DNA of 33,753 bases, taken from NCBI GenBank assembly GCA_013285995.1, contig JABDGN010000014.1, forward strand, positions 1 to 33,753, in the 5' to 3' direction. Made by a program: the position numbers and the translations under genes. Positions 15,626-26,800 of the stretch are shown here, one piece after another. The notes under the pieces are model-generated. The model had not been told where the DNA came from. It saw only the letters and a list, made by a program, of their open reading frames with translations, and did not search any database. Numbering within the stretch: the stretch's first letter is position 1; each line of letters begins with the position of its first letter. Source of the DNA: Gammaproteobacteria bacterium (GTDB lineage Bacteria; Pseudomonadota; Gammaproteobacteria; JABDGN01).

Positions 15626-16378
15626 ATGAGTGAATCAAGCATTAAAAAAATTGCCCTCGTCACTGGCGCGAGCCGCGGCATTGGTAAAGCCATTGCCTTG
15701 GCTTTAGCAAAACAAGATTGTCTAGTGATTGGCACTGCGACTTCTGCAACGGGCGCGCAAGCGATCACCGAATATTTACACGCCGAAAATTTTTCTGACA
15801 GTTATGGTTTAGTGTTGAATGTCGCTGACAAAGCATCGATTGAAAATTTATTTAAACAAGTAGATGAAAAGCAACACACGCCGACAATTTTAGTCAATAA
15901 CGCCGGCATCACGCGCGATAATATTTTATTGCGTATGAAAGATGAAGAGTGGGATGACATTATCCAAACTAATTTGACCAGCGTATTTCGCATGAGTAAA
16001 GCCTGTTTGAAAGGTATGATGAAAGCGCGCTGGGGCCGCATCATTAGCATCGGTTCAGTGTCGGGTTGCATGGGCTTACCCGGCCAAGCGAATTATGCAG
16101 CGAGTAAAGCCGGTTTATTAGGTTTTAGTAAAGCGCTCGCCAAAGAAATTGCTAGTCGCAATATTACTGTCAATGTTGTCGCACCAGGTTTTATTAAAAG
16201 CGATATGACTGATCATCTTCCTGCGGATTATCAAGCGAAAATTATCGAAGCAATTCCTCTCCAACGCATCGGTCAGCCAGAGGAAGTGGCTGCCGTCGTT
16301 GCCTTCCTCGCCTCCGATGGCGCTGCCTATGTAACCGGTGAAACCATTCAAGTGAATGGTGGCATATACATGGTCTAG
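15626..16378 (+). CDS. fabG: 3-oxoacyl-ACP reductase
   Basis: A 250-residue short-chain dehydrogenase that reduces 3-ketoacyl-ACP with NADPH in fatty-acid elongation. The cofactor loop is T-G-A-S-R-G-I-G (13-20), followed by N-N-A-G (91-94), N115, and the catalytic S144, Y157 and K161 (Y-A-A-S-K). It ends N-G-G-I-Y-M-V, as typical FabG proteins do. AGAGGAGA precedes ATG 15626. acpP and fabF, which normally follow in this cluster, are absent here. The stop codon lies in a hairpin. Confidence 0.97.
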   Translation: MSESSIKKIALVTGASRGIGKAIALALAKQDCLVIGTATSATGAQAITEYLHAENFSDSYGLVLNVADKASIENLFKQVDEKQHTPTILVNNAGITRDNILLRMKDEEWDDIIQTNLTSVFRMSKACLKGMMKARWGRIISIGSVSGCMGLPGQANYAASKAGLLGFSKALAKEIASRNITVNVVAPGFIKSDMTDHLPADYQAKIIEAIPLQRIGQPEEVAAVVAFLASDGAAYVTGETIQVNGGIYMV

Positions 16379-16399
16379 AAAATTGCGTTTTCTAGACCA
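16371..16399. terminator. Hairpin at the end of fabG, likely two-way terminator
   Basis: The perfect 12-bp arms tggtctagaaaa (16371-16382) and ttttctagacca (16388-16399) enclose a five-base loop and include the fabG stop. No long T-run follows on the plus strand. The position between convergent genes favours a terminator. Confidence 0.55.
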
Positions 16400-16417
16400 G
16401 CAACTAGCAACAAGAAT

Positions 16418-17683
16418 TTAAAAATCACTGCCTGATTCTATTCCTGAGCCGTTTCCTCTTTTTCCTGTTGGTGAAAAATGAGAGGAGGGACTGCGTAGCG
16501 GACTGTAACCTCCATATCCTGAACCAGAGCCTTGATATCCTAGAGAAGCATGGGGTGCTTGGAATGGATTGTGACTTCCATAACTTGCTCTAAACAAAGA
16601 ATCTGGCGATTGTAGTGGTCTTTCAGGATCTGAGAAAAAGTTAGGATCCGAGCTGCTATCAGCGACGCTTTCTGGCCCTGAATGCCTTGGAAATAAAGCT
16701 TTTCTTTGCCCAGTGCGTCGTCTTCTTTGCAAAGGACGATGTTGATGTTGATGTTGATGTTGTTTATCTATGGGGCTTATTAAACCAATGGCGAACTGCG
16801 CTTGTGATATTTGTGGCGGAGACTCTGGGAAGGCCTGATCAGATAAAAAACCTGCTTGTTCAGGAGGTAAAGAATGAGACGGCCTGCTAGGTGGTGAAGT
16901 ATTAAATGCTTCGTGATACTCTGATTGCGATGAAACATGAGAAGGCGAAGGCGAAGGAGAGGGAGATTTGCGTGGCGAACCTAAATGCATGACAGCAATA
17001 TTAGGCAGAGGAAGCGAATGAGTGGTTGATGGTGACAAAAAAGGAGGTTGGACAGTTTCTTTGCCAGGCCATCCTTCACTACCAGAGTAGCGTTGACGCT
17101 TGCCATTTGTAGCAACAGGGGATGATTCGCAGTCTGAAAGTTGAGTTGCAGATGGCAAAACTGAAGGATGAAGAACTGTGGACCATTGCTGTCTTAAAAT
17201 ATGTAATTGCCGTAGTAGTGAGGAGGATGAAAATATTTCTAATTTCATATCAGCACAAAATACATGATGACTTTGCTTGTCCGCAGTCAATATAGGGAGA
17301 AGATTATAAACGATGTCATAAAGTGTTTTAAATTCTTCTTGAAGAAGTTGCGCATTGTATGGAGGCGTAGAAAAGTATTTTTCTGTTACGGCAAGAATTT
17401 TTTGTTCGGCAACCCAATACCATTTATAAAGAAATTTTAGTGTTGACAGAAAGAGTGCTTTTTCTTCTGAGCGCTCATTTATTACAGAATTACCCAAGTT
17501 TGCATATCGTTGTGTCATGTTTTGTGTTAATCCAGCGATGAATTGACTTTCTGTAGCGAAAGGTGGAAGGTGAGTTTCTGATTCGTATGACAGATAGGTT
17601 GTCATATTTTGAATAAAGCCGCGCAGCTCTTCAGTTTTTCTAGTTAATTGAAGAAAGACATTAAACGTAGATTGTGCATCCAT
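16418..17683 (-). CDS. Hypothetical protein with helical N-terminus and low-complexity tail
   Basis: A 421-residue protein I do not recognise. Residues 1-175 look helical and soluble, with several amphipathic stretches (for example F-L-S-T-L-K-F-L-Y-K-W-Y-W). From about 176 it becomes rich in Ser, Pro, Gln and Gly, including S-P-S-P-S-P-S-P (240-247), Q-H-Q-H-Q-H-Q-H (308-315) and a basic cluster R-R-R-R-T-G-Q-R-K (320-328). No signal peptide or membrane helix is seen. I start at ATG 17683, which has AGGAAAAG upstream; a longer in-frame start would add 36 residues beyond the likely promoter. It is convergent with fabG and divergent from the giant exoprotein gene. It may be a secreted or regulatory accessory protein; the function is unknown. 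Confidence 0.72.
   Translation of the reverse strand: MDAQSTFNVFLQLTRKTEELRGFIQNMTTYLSYESETHLPPFATESQFIAGLTQNMTQRYANLGNSVINERSEEKALFLSTLKFLYKWYWVAEQKILAVTEKYFSTPPYNAQLLQEEFKTLYDIVYNLLPILTADKQSHHVFCADMKLEIFSSSSLLRQLHILRQQWSTVLHPSVLPSATQLSDCESSPVATNGKRQRYSGSEGWPGKETVQPPFLSPSTTHSLPLPNIAVMHLGSPRKSPSPSPSPSHVSSQSEYHEAFNTSPPSRPSHSLPPEQAGFLSDQAFPESPPQISQAQFAIGLISPIDKQHQHQHQHRPLQRRRRTGQRKALFPRHSGPESVADSSSDPNFFSDPERPLQSPDSLFRASYGSHNPFQAPHASLGYQGSGSGYGGYSPLRSPSSHFSPTGKRGNGSGIESGSDF
16738..16761. repeat. Hexanucleotide tract, four gatgtt units
   Basis: On the minus strand it encodes the Gln-His repeat of the hypothetical protein. The unit length of six preserves the reading frame, so slippage would change protein length without switching the gene off. 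Confidence 0.9.
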
Positions 17684-17711
17684 AGCTTTTCCTATTGAGC
17701 GAAAACAATCA

Positions 17712-17739
17712 AGTATGGCTGAAAAAAAACAGAATGCAA
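17712..17739 (-). promoter_or_regulatory. Candidate promoter for the 16418-17683 gene
   Basis: On the minus strand: TTGCAT (17739-17734), a 16-base spacer and CATACT (17717-17712), about 30 bases upstream of ATG 17683. The spacer length equals that of the other accessory-gene promoters in this window. Confidence 0.4.
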
Positions 17740-17785
17740 ATTTTTCTGTACAAGATATTTTGGTGTAAGCGTTATGCTCGCTCAC

Positions 17786-17813
17786 TGGCAAAACTTCTAA
17801 TTTCTGCTAGGCT
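17786..17813 (+). promoter_or_regulatory. Candidate promoter and conserved leader of exoprotein gene 1
   Basis: TGGCAA (17786-17791), 16 bases, then TAGGCT (17808-17813) preceded by TGC as an extended -10. The ttctgctaggct block and the aaggaggtctcatgcg translation start are shared with exoprotein gene 2, and largely with gene 3. Confidence 0.4.
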
Positions 17814-17841
17814 TATAAAATTCGTTTTACAAGGAGGTCTC

Positions 17842-20800
17842 ATGCGGGTCAAAACGCTGGCGGTGTGTAAGGCAATCATTTTAGGCTTTAGCTTTGATGC
17901 TTTGCCCACTTTAGCGGCGCCTGAAGATGGCACCGTTACAGCGGGTAGCGCGACTATCAGCGGTGAAAATTCCAGCACCACCACTACGACGCAAATCAAT
18001 CAAACTTCACAAAAAGCGATTATCCAATGGCAAAGTTTTAATGTTGCACAAAATGAATCGGTTAATTTCCATACCCCTGGTGCAAGCGCCATTACTTTAA
18101 ACCGAATCAGCGGCAACGCTTCACAAATTTTTGGCCACGTTACCTCCAATGGTCAACTGTGGTTATTAAATTCCAATGGCATTATTTTTGGGCAAGGTTC
18201 ACAAGTCAATGCAGCGGGATTACTTGCCAGCACGCTGAACATCACCGACCAAAATTTTTTAAATGGCAATTATCATTTCATCCAAGACCCTGCTCATTTA
18301 GCTTCTATCATTAATCGCGGTAATTTAAGCGCTGATGGCGGTTACGTTGCCTTACTCGCGCCGCAAATTGAAAACACCGGCATTGTTTCAGCGCATTTAG
18401 GAACCGTCGCAATGGGAGCTGGCACAGAAGCGACACTCAATTTCGATGGCAATCAATTATTAAATATCGCCGTGCCGCAAGGTTCACACACCGCGATGTA
18501 CGATGAAAATGGCAATGCGATTGCAGCCTTATCGAACAGTGGAACAATTACAGCTGATGGCGGACAAGTATTGTTGAACGCACAAAGCGTGAATACTTTG
18601 TTAGACGAAAGCATCAATATCACCGGCATCATCAAAGCCGATACAGTGAGTGAAGCGAAAGGCAAAATTATTTTAACCGCCAGTGGCAACACGATTTTAG
18701 ATAACGCGCAAATCAGTGCGCAAGGTTTAAACACAAATGAAAAGGGCGGCAGTGTCGAAGTGTTGGGACAAAATGTTGGGTTATTTAATAACACCAGTAT
18801 CAATGCCAGTGGGGCCGCTGGTGGTGGACAAATTCATGTGGGTTGGGATAAAGATGATCTAAACGCCATTGAAGCACAGCAAACGGTCATCGATTCAACC
18901 GTGGCATTGCAAGCGACCGCGACGCAAAGTGGCGATGGCGGATTTATTGAAACCTCAGGCCATTATTTGAATTCGCGAACCGGCAATGTCAGTACCCGTG
19001 CCCGGAAGGGTAAAAATGGAACCTGGTTATTGGATCCTTATGATATTGACATTACTAGCAGTCAATCGGATAGCAGTGGTGGGTGGAATGGTGGCAACAC
19101 GACATTTGATTCAGGTAACTCAGCGGTTGAGCCTTCCTATGTTAATACGACAACCTTAGAAAATAATTTAGCAAGTAATAACATCACGATCCAAACAGGG
19201 GGGGCTAGCGGTGATTCTGGCAATATCACGGTGAGCAACGATGTGGCATGGAGCTCGGGAAATAGCTTAACGCTTGATGCATATGGTTCGATTATTTTAG
19301 ATGCGGCACTGATTGGAACCAGTGATGCAACTCCCAGTGGTACACCCAATGCGACTGTCAATTTAACGGCGCAACACGGTGCGATTACCGATGACAGTGG
19401 CACGGGTTCGATTATTGCCGCGACAACTAACTTGACAGCAGGTGGAAGCGGTGGAATTAATTTAAGTAATGGCAGCAATGATTTTGGCACCGTTAATTTT
19501 ACCGCCTCGGCAAGCGGCGCGGGCGTGGCGCTTGAAGATGTGAATGGGCTCACGGTAACGGGTACAACGAACGGCGGTGCTGTTTCTGTGATCAGCAATG
19601 CGGATGGCAGTGGCACCGGTACTTTGATGGTGGGTTCAGCCGGTATTGATACCACCGATGCAGGCAGTGACACGGATGGTGCGACTATTTCTTTAACTGA
19701 CAATGGTACAGCTGGCGGGGGAATTAGTTTAGCGGGCAATCTGGATGGTGGAGGCTCATCAGACAATGACCTGGTGTTGACATCTCAGGCTGGCGATATC
19801 ACGCAAACGGCGGGTACCATCACCACGCGGGCTAATGGTCCGAATGGTTTTTCCGTCAGCACCGGTGGCAGTGGCGCCATTAATTTAAATGACAGCAGCA
19901 ATCAAATTCTAGGCGGTACGAATCTCTTTTTCACGACCGCCGGTGGCGACATCACTTTGAACAATAGCGCTGCCGCCGATATTGACGGCAACTTTATCAG
20001 CATGAATATTAAGGCGAGTGATGGCAGCAGTCGAGGTAATATTACCTTGATGGGTTCGGGCAACGGACTTGCCATGTTGATTTTTTCGGTCTCCGGCCCT
20101 AATGGCGCGAGCCTGGATGTGAATAATCAGAACGGTGATGTTAACCTTATTAATAATTCTGCTAGCTTTGATTTTAGCGGCGATATCAGCGTCACGAGTG
20201 GCGGGACTGTAGACGTCAATCAGATTCTCGATAGCAGCACCGGCAATATTACGCTGGCGGGTGCAACTGTATCACTCAATAATAACGTTGCCTTAAGTAC
20301 GATTGCAGGTAAAACCTTAACGATTAGCGGTGCCCAAGACGGTGATGGTACCGGTACTATTAATACCGTGGGTTCCGTGCAATTCAACAATGTGTCAGGC
20401 GATGATTTAGCCTTAGCCTGGGCCACGACGGTCGCACAAAATTTAGGTATTACGCTCGCAGGCAGCGGCAATCTTACCCAAGCAGAAGCGTTAGTGGTGA
20501 GCGGAACCACGACACTCACGGGTGGCTCCAACAATAATATTACCTTGACTAATACGGCGAATGATTTTTATTCTATGATCGGCAGTGGCAGCTTGGGAAG
20601 CGTGTCTGTAAAAGATGTTAATGGCTTGAACATCGGTTCGCTGACAGCCACCGGACCGATTTCTGTTACTGCCAACACCACCACATCTAATACCGGTCTA
20701 TTAGATGCCGCCGGTACATTAACCGCGACGGGTCAAAGCGTCACGCTCATCAACAGTAGTACCGCGGGTACGGGTACCATGTTGAATATTGAGAACAGCA

Positions 20801-23800
20801 TCACGGCAAGCGATTTAACGTTATCCACGGCTTCTGGCAATATCGTACAAGACGGCGGTAGTATTACCTCTACCGGCACCACCACTTTAACGGGCGGCAC
20901 TATCACTTTAGATAGCACCAGCAATGACTTTGCCACTGTTACCGGTAGCGGCTTAGGTGCGACGACTTTAAAGGATGTCAATGCTTTAATTTTAGGGACA
21001 TTAAGCGCGAGTGGTTTAACGGTGACGACAGCGACCACGCATGCCAATAGTGGCGCAATTACCCAAAGCGACATAAGCGACATCTTGAGACTCACCGGCC
21101 CCAGCAGTTTTACCAATAGCAGTACTTCTGCAACCGCAGCCGATAAAGCCATCACCTTAGCTAATACCAGCAATAATTTTGATCATCAAGCGGTGACTTT
21201 AAGCGCCGGGGGCGCGATTAATATTGCCGATAGCAATGGCACGGGATTAAGCTTAGGCACGGTGAGCAGCGGCGCCTTAACGGCGACAGCCGAAGCCGGT
21301 TTAACGGCCAGCAGCGGCATAACCGCAACGGGTGATGTATCACTGACCGCCAATACATCGTCTCCTTTAAACGCCGGTGTGCTAACTGTAGGCGGCAATA
21401 TTAATGCCAGCGCTAACAGCGTTAGTTTAAGAAACAATAGCACAACGAGCGGAGGTACCAATGCCATCAGTTTAACCGGCGGCACCTTAATTGCAGGCGC
21501 GCTGAATTTAACCGTAACGAGCGGTAATATTAATCAAAGCACCAGCGGCGGCCATATTGCCGCGAGTGGCGTCACCACGTTGAGTAATTCCGGCACCACC
21601 ACCTTAACCGCCAACACAAATGATTTTGCTACTGTGACAGGCAGCGGCTTAGGTGCGACGACTTTAAAGGATCTTAATAGTTTAATTTTAGGCAACTTAG
21701 GTGCAAGCGCTTTAACGGTCACGACAGGAAATGGCGTCACTGTCACGGGTGCGTTGACTCAAAGCGGCGTGTTGACACTCACCGGCCCCAGCAGTTTTAC
21801 CAATAGCAGTACTTTATCAACGGCGGGTGCTAAGGATATTACGCTCAGCAACCTCAGCAATACTTTTGGTCATCAAGTGGTGACTTTAAGCGCCGGGGGC
21901 ACGATTAATATTGCCGATAACTATAACACGGGATTAAGCTTAGGCACCGTGAGCAGCGGCGCCTTAACCGCACTAGCCAAGCATGATCTAACCGTCGGTA
22001 ATGCTATCACCGCCAGTGGCAATGTGTCACTCACCGCCAATAGTAGTAGCGCGTCGAATACGGGTGTGTTGAGTGTCGCTGGCAATATCAATGCGGGTGC
22101 TAACAGTGTTAGCTTAAATAACAGCAGTACCGCTATCACTTCGAGTAACAATGCCATTAGCTTAACGGGTGGCACTTTAACAGCAGGGGCACTGAATTTA
22201 ACCGTAGCGAGCGGTAACATTAATCAAAGTGGCGGCAATATTGTAGCGAGTGGCACGACAACCATCAGCAATGCACACACCACCACTTTAAATCAAAGCA
22301 CGAATGATTTTGCCACTGTCACGGGCAGCGGTTTAGGTGCAACGACTTTAGAGGATGCCAACGCTTTAATTTTAAGCACCCTAGGTGCCAGTGGCTTAAC
22401 AGTGACAACAGGTGCGGGTGGCAATGTTACGGGTGCGTTGACTCAAAGCGGCGTGTTGACGCTTACCGGTCCCAGTAGTTTTACGAATAGCAGTACGTCT
22501 GTCACTTCCGGTTATCAAGATATTACACTCACCAATATCAGCAATAATTTTGGTCATCAAGCGGTGACATTAAGCGGGAATAACCTTAACTTGACGGATA
22601 ATAACAACACCGGTTTGGTGGTGGGCGCTATCACGAGTGCAGCGGCGACGTCACTGACCGCGCGAGCAGGTACCCTGACCGATGGCGTCGGTCACACCGG
22701 TTCTATCATCGCCGGAACCTCTACCACCTTAACGGCGCATGGCAATATTGATTTGGAAAATACGTCAAACAGTATGCACAACATTACCGCTAGCTCAAGC
22801 ACAGGACGCATTACCTTGGTCGATAGTGGACTGGTGAATAGCGTTGCGACTCCGTTGACCCTCACGAATCTTAGTTCTGGTAGTGCTGCCGGTGTTGGTA
22901 TCTCAGTCAACGATTTGGGATCCGCATTAGTCGTGGCAGGTGCTGTGAATGCAGATGGAGGCAGTAGATTCGTTAGTTTAACGGCGGCTGGGGGTTCGAT
23001 TACCGATGGCGGTAGTCACACAGGTTCTATCAAAGCTGCAGCAACTACATTATCAGCAAATGGTGCGATTGATCTGGAAAATTCCTTAAACGAGATGAGC
23101 AGCATTACCGCCACTACGACGGGAACTTCCAGCGCACAAAATATTACTTTGGTTGACAGTGGAAAGTCGGGTGGAACAGCCTCTAACTTGCTCATCACGA
23201 GTCTTAATACCTCGGCCAACAATGGCGATATCTCACTCACCGATCTCAATACCAATTCAGGAGGAAACTTCTCCTTAGTGGTGAATGGTGCTGTGAATGC
23301 CGGTACTGGAACTGTCAAGTTGACTGCAGAACATGGTGCGATTACGGATGATGTTGGCCAGGGTTCGATTGTTGCTAGCGCGACCACTTTGACGGCAGGT
23401 TCATCAGCAGATGATACTAATGCTTATATCGATTTGGAAAATAGTTCAAATAAATTTGGTACGCTTTCTGCGACAGCCTATGGTATTGATGGTAGTGGTA
23501 ACAGTATTACAGCCGTTGATGGCAATACCAGTGGCCTGGCTTTAGGTAATATCATAGCGGATGGCAATCTTACGCTGACAGCCAGTGGTGATGTCACTCA
23601 AGCGGCCAGTACCACCATTGACATGACGTCCGGCATCGCAGGCGCTAACACCGCAAGTTTTGATATTGCGACTGGGCAAAGTGGTAGCGTTACCTTATTA
23701 AATAATAACGACTTTAATCAAAACACCGTGAGTGCCGGCGGCGCAGGTTTGCTCAGCGGTTTTAGTTTGTTTGATAACGATAGTTCAGGCTTGTATTTAG

Positions 23801-26800
23801 GCAATGTGAATGCCGGGGATAATACGCATGCGGCGGCGGTCAATGTAACGGCGGCGCATGGCTTTAATCAAGTGGCGGATACGACGGTCAGCTCCCATGG
23901 TGGTGATGTCAGCTTTAAAACCATAGCGGGCGGCACCAATATTCATCAGGATGGCGCCGTGTCGACCGATGGCGGCGGTATGTTATTGGATTTCAATTAC
24001 AGCGGCACGGTGGCACAAGATACCATTGGTAACATTGATACCTCCGATGGCGCTGGCGACTATGGTTTGGTTGAAGTGCGGAGTGATGGGTATGGCTACA
24101 GTATGGAAGCCGATTTTGATAATGTGAATAGTGCCAATAATTTCCAACAGCTGGCTTTCGAAAATATTGCTGGTCATGCCATGCAAGTGAATGCGACGGT
24201 TAAAAATAATAATTCGCTGGCGTTTGGATTATTTTATGGCACAGCTCCAATAGGCGGCGCAGATAGTTTTAACCAACTTAATATCGATACCTCGGCTGCC
24301 AATGGTGCTGTTACCAAGCTGAATAGTGCTGGCAGTTATACGGCGGAAGCGCTAACTGTCAGCTCTGGTTCTGCGACGATCAATGCTGGCACGGGTAATA
24401 TTACTCTCATGGCTTCAGACAATGATTTTGGTGGGCGACTCCTCAACCTCACTGGTCGCACGGTACAAGTGGTTGACAATAATGCCACGGGACTCAACTT
24501 AGGCACCATTTCCACCAGCGGCAATTTCACCGCTACCGCGAGCCAGGCGTTGACGCTCAATAACACCGTGAATGTGGGTGCGAATACGGTGACGTTGACA
24601 GCCGATCATGGCGCGCTGACGGAGTATAGTCTAACAGCAGGTTTAATTATTGCAGCAATAACAGATCTCACTGCCGGTTTAAGTTCAGCCGATACTGGTG
24701 CTTATATTGCTCTGCCAAATACTTCTAACCAATTAGGTACGTTGACAGCGACTGCTTATGGCACTTCTGGCATTACGATTACAGATAATGAGAACAATGT
24801 TGCTTTGCATCTTAACAATATCAGTTCAGTAGGCGCGGTTTTCCTCTTCAATGGTAGCGGCATCACGCAAAATTCAGGCACGACCTTGAGCACTTCAGGT
24901 TCAGGCAGCAGTGTCAGCTTAAGCGCTACTTCTAATATCACGCAGCAGGGCACCATTGATACACATGCTGGCAATGGCGATGTATTTTTGATTGTGGATA
25001 GCTCGATCACGCCCCCCACCGTGACGCAAAGTGGTTCAAGCGGTGGCATTAACGCCGGTACCGGTAAGGTTTACATAGAAAATAATTATCAACAAGGCAT
25101 CAATGTCTCTGATACCGTCACGCTCAATGCCAGCAATAACCAAATCGGTCAATTATTTATTTACAATGACAATACGACACCTCATAGCAACACCGAAAAA
25201 ACTAATCTGACGGTCCATGACACCAGCAATTTAACATTTGGTCTGGCTTACCACAGCGGCAACACCACACCGATGGATTCTTTCACCAACTTAAATATCA
25301 CTACCACGGGGAATGCGACAGTAAGTCAGGCTACTACTAATCCGACGAGTAGTATCCTGCTTGAAACACTGAAATTCAGCGGTTCATCGGGCACTCCCAC
25401 GATTAATACGGGTACGGGCAATATTACCCTCGGCACCAGTACCAATGATTTTAATAACCTGGTAGTTGCCCTGACGGGTGGCGCGATTAATATTGCTGAT
25501 GCGAATACCACTGGTTTGAAATTAGGCGCGGTGACAGCGAGTGGTGATTTCACCGCGACAGCCACCCATGCACTCAGTTTAACCGGAGCACTTGGCGCGG
25601 GTTCACATGCAGTCAATCTGACCGGCAGTTCTATTAGTGAAAGTGGTAGTGGTGCGATTACGACGAGCGGCACCACGACCTTGACTTCAGCGGGAACAAT
25701 TAATTTAAATGGCAGCAATGATTTTGCCACGGTTGTAGGCAGCGGTACTTTAGGAGCGTTAACATTAGATGACATCAATGGTTTGAGTTTAGGCGCGATG
25801 AGTTTGGGTGGCGCTTTAAATGTGACAGCGAATACCACTGTCACTAATACCGGCGCACTCACGGTTGCAGGCAATGTGAATGCCGGTACCAACACAGTAA
25901 GCTTAACCAATGACAGCACTGCGATTGGTTCCAGCAGCAACGCCATTAATTTCAGCAGTGGCACCTTAACCGCAGGCACTTTAAGTTTAACAGCAAACAG
26001 CGGTGAAATTGTTGAAAGTGGCGGGAATATTGCAGCAAGTGGCACTACTACAATTACTAATTCAGGTACTACAAATTTAAATTCCAGCAGCAATGATTTT
26101 GGCACTGTCACAGGTAGTGGTTTGGGTGCGACGACATTAGAAGATACCAACGCTTTAATTTTAGGGGAATTAGGGGCCACCGGCTTAACGGTGACCACCG
26201 GTGCAGGCGGCAATGTCGATGGCGCGCTGACGCAAAGTGGCGCATTAACCTTAACCGGTCCCAGCAGTTTTACTAATAGCAGTACATCATCAACTTCTGG
26301 TTATCAAGATATTACGCTCACCAATAGCAGCAATAATTTTGGTGATAGCGCAGTTGCACTCAGTGGTGGAAATGTGCAATTGATCGATGCCAATACCACC
26401 GGTTTGATTTTAGGTGTCATCACGGCCGACACGCTTAATGTCACCAGCAATGCGGCCATTACGCAAACTGCCGCCATGAACGTGAGCGGCGAGGCCATCT
26501 TCACGGCAGGCAGTGCGCATGATATTACTTTGAGTAACAGCGACAATGCCATCAATTTGTTACAAATTGTGTCGGGCGATAATGTCAGCGTGACCGACAG
26601 CAGTGCTTTAGCTTTAGATGCCAGTACTATCAGTGGTAATTTAGATTTAGCGTTAAGTAACGGCATGATTCAAGTAGGCGGCGTTACTTCGGTGACGGGT
26701 ACCACGACAGTGAGCGACAGTAATACTGGGACTACGGATTTAATTTCCTTGAGTCAGGGCGATTTTACCGGCGCGGTCAGCGTGACCGGTGCGCACAGCA

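Noticed and set aside
17695..17841. Longer start for exoprotein 1, overlapping the upstream promoter region
   Set aside because: ATG 17842 has an AAGGAGG site, begins a signal peptide, and is conserved with exoproteins 2 and 3.
25326..26213. Long minus-strand open frames within exoprotein gene 1 (up to 295 codons)
   Set aside because: They lie antisense to repeat-rich beta-helix coding sequence, whose codon bias suppresses stops on the other strand. The repeated Val/Pro/Leu-rich translations mirror the plus-strand repeats.
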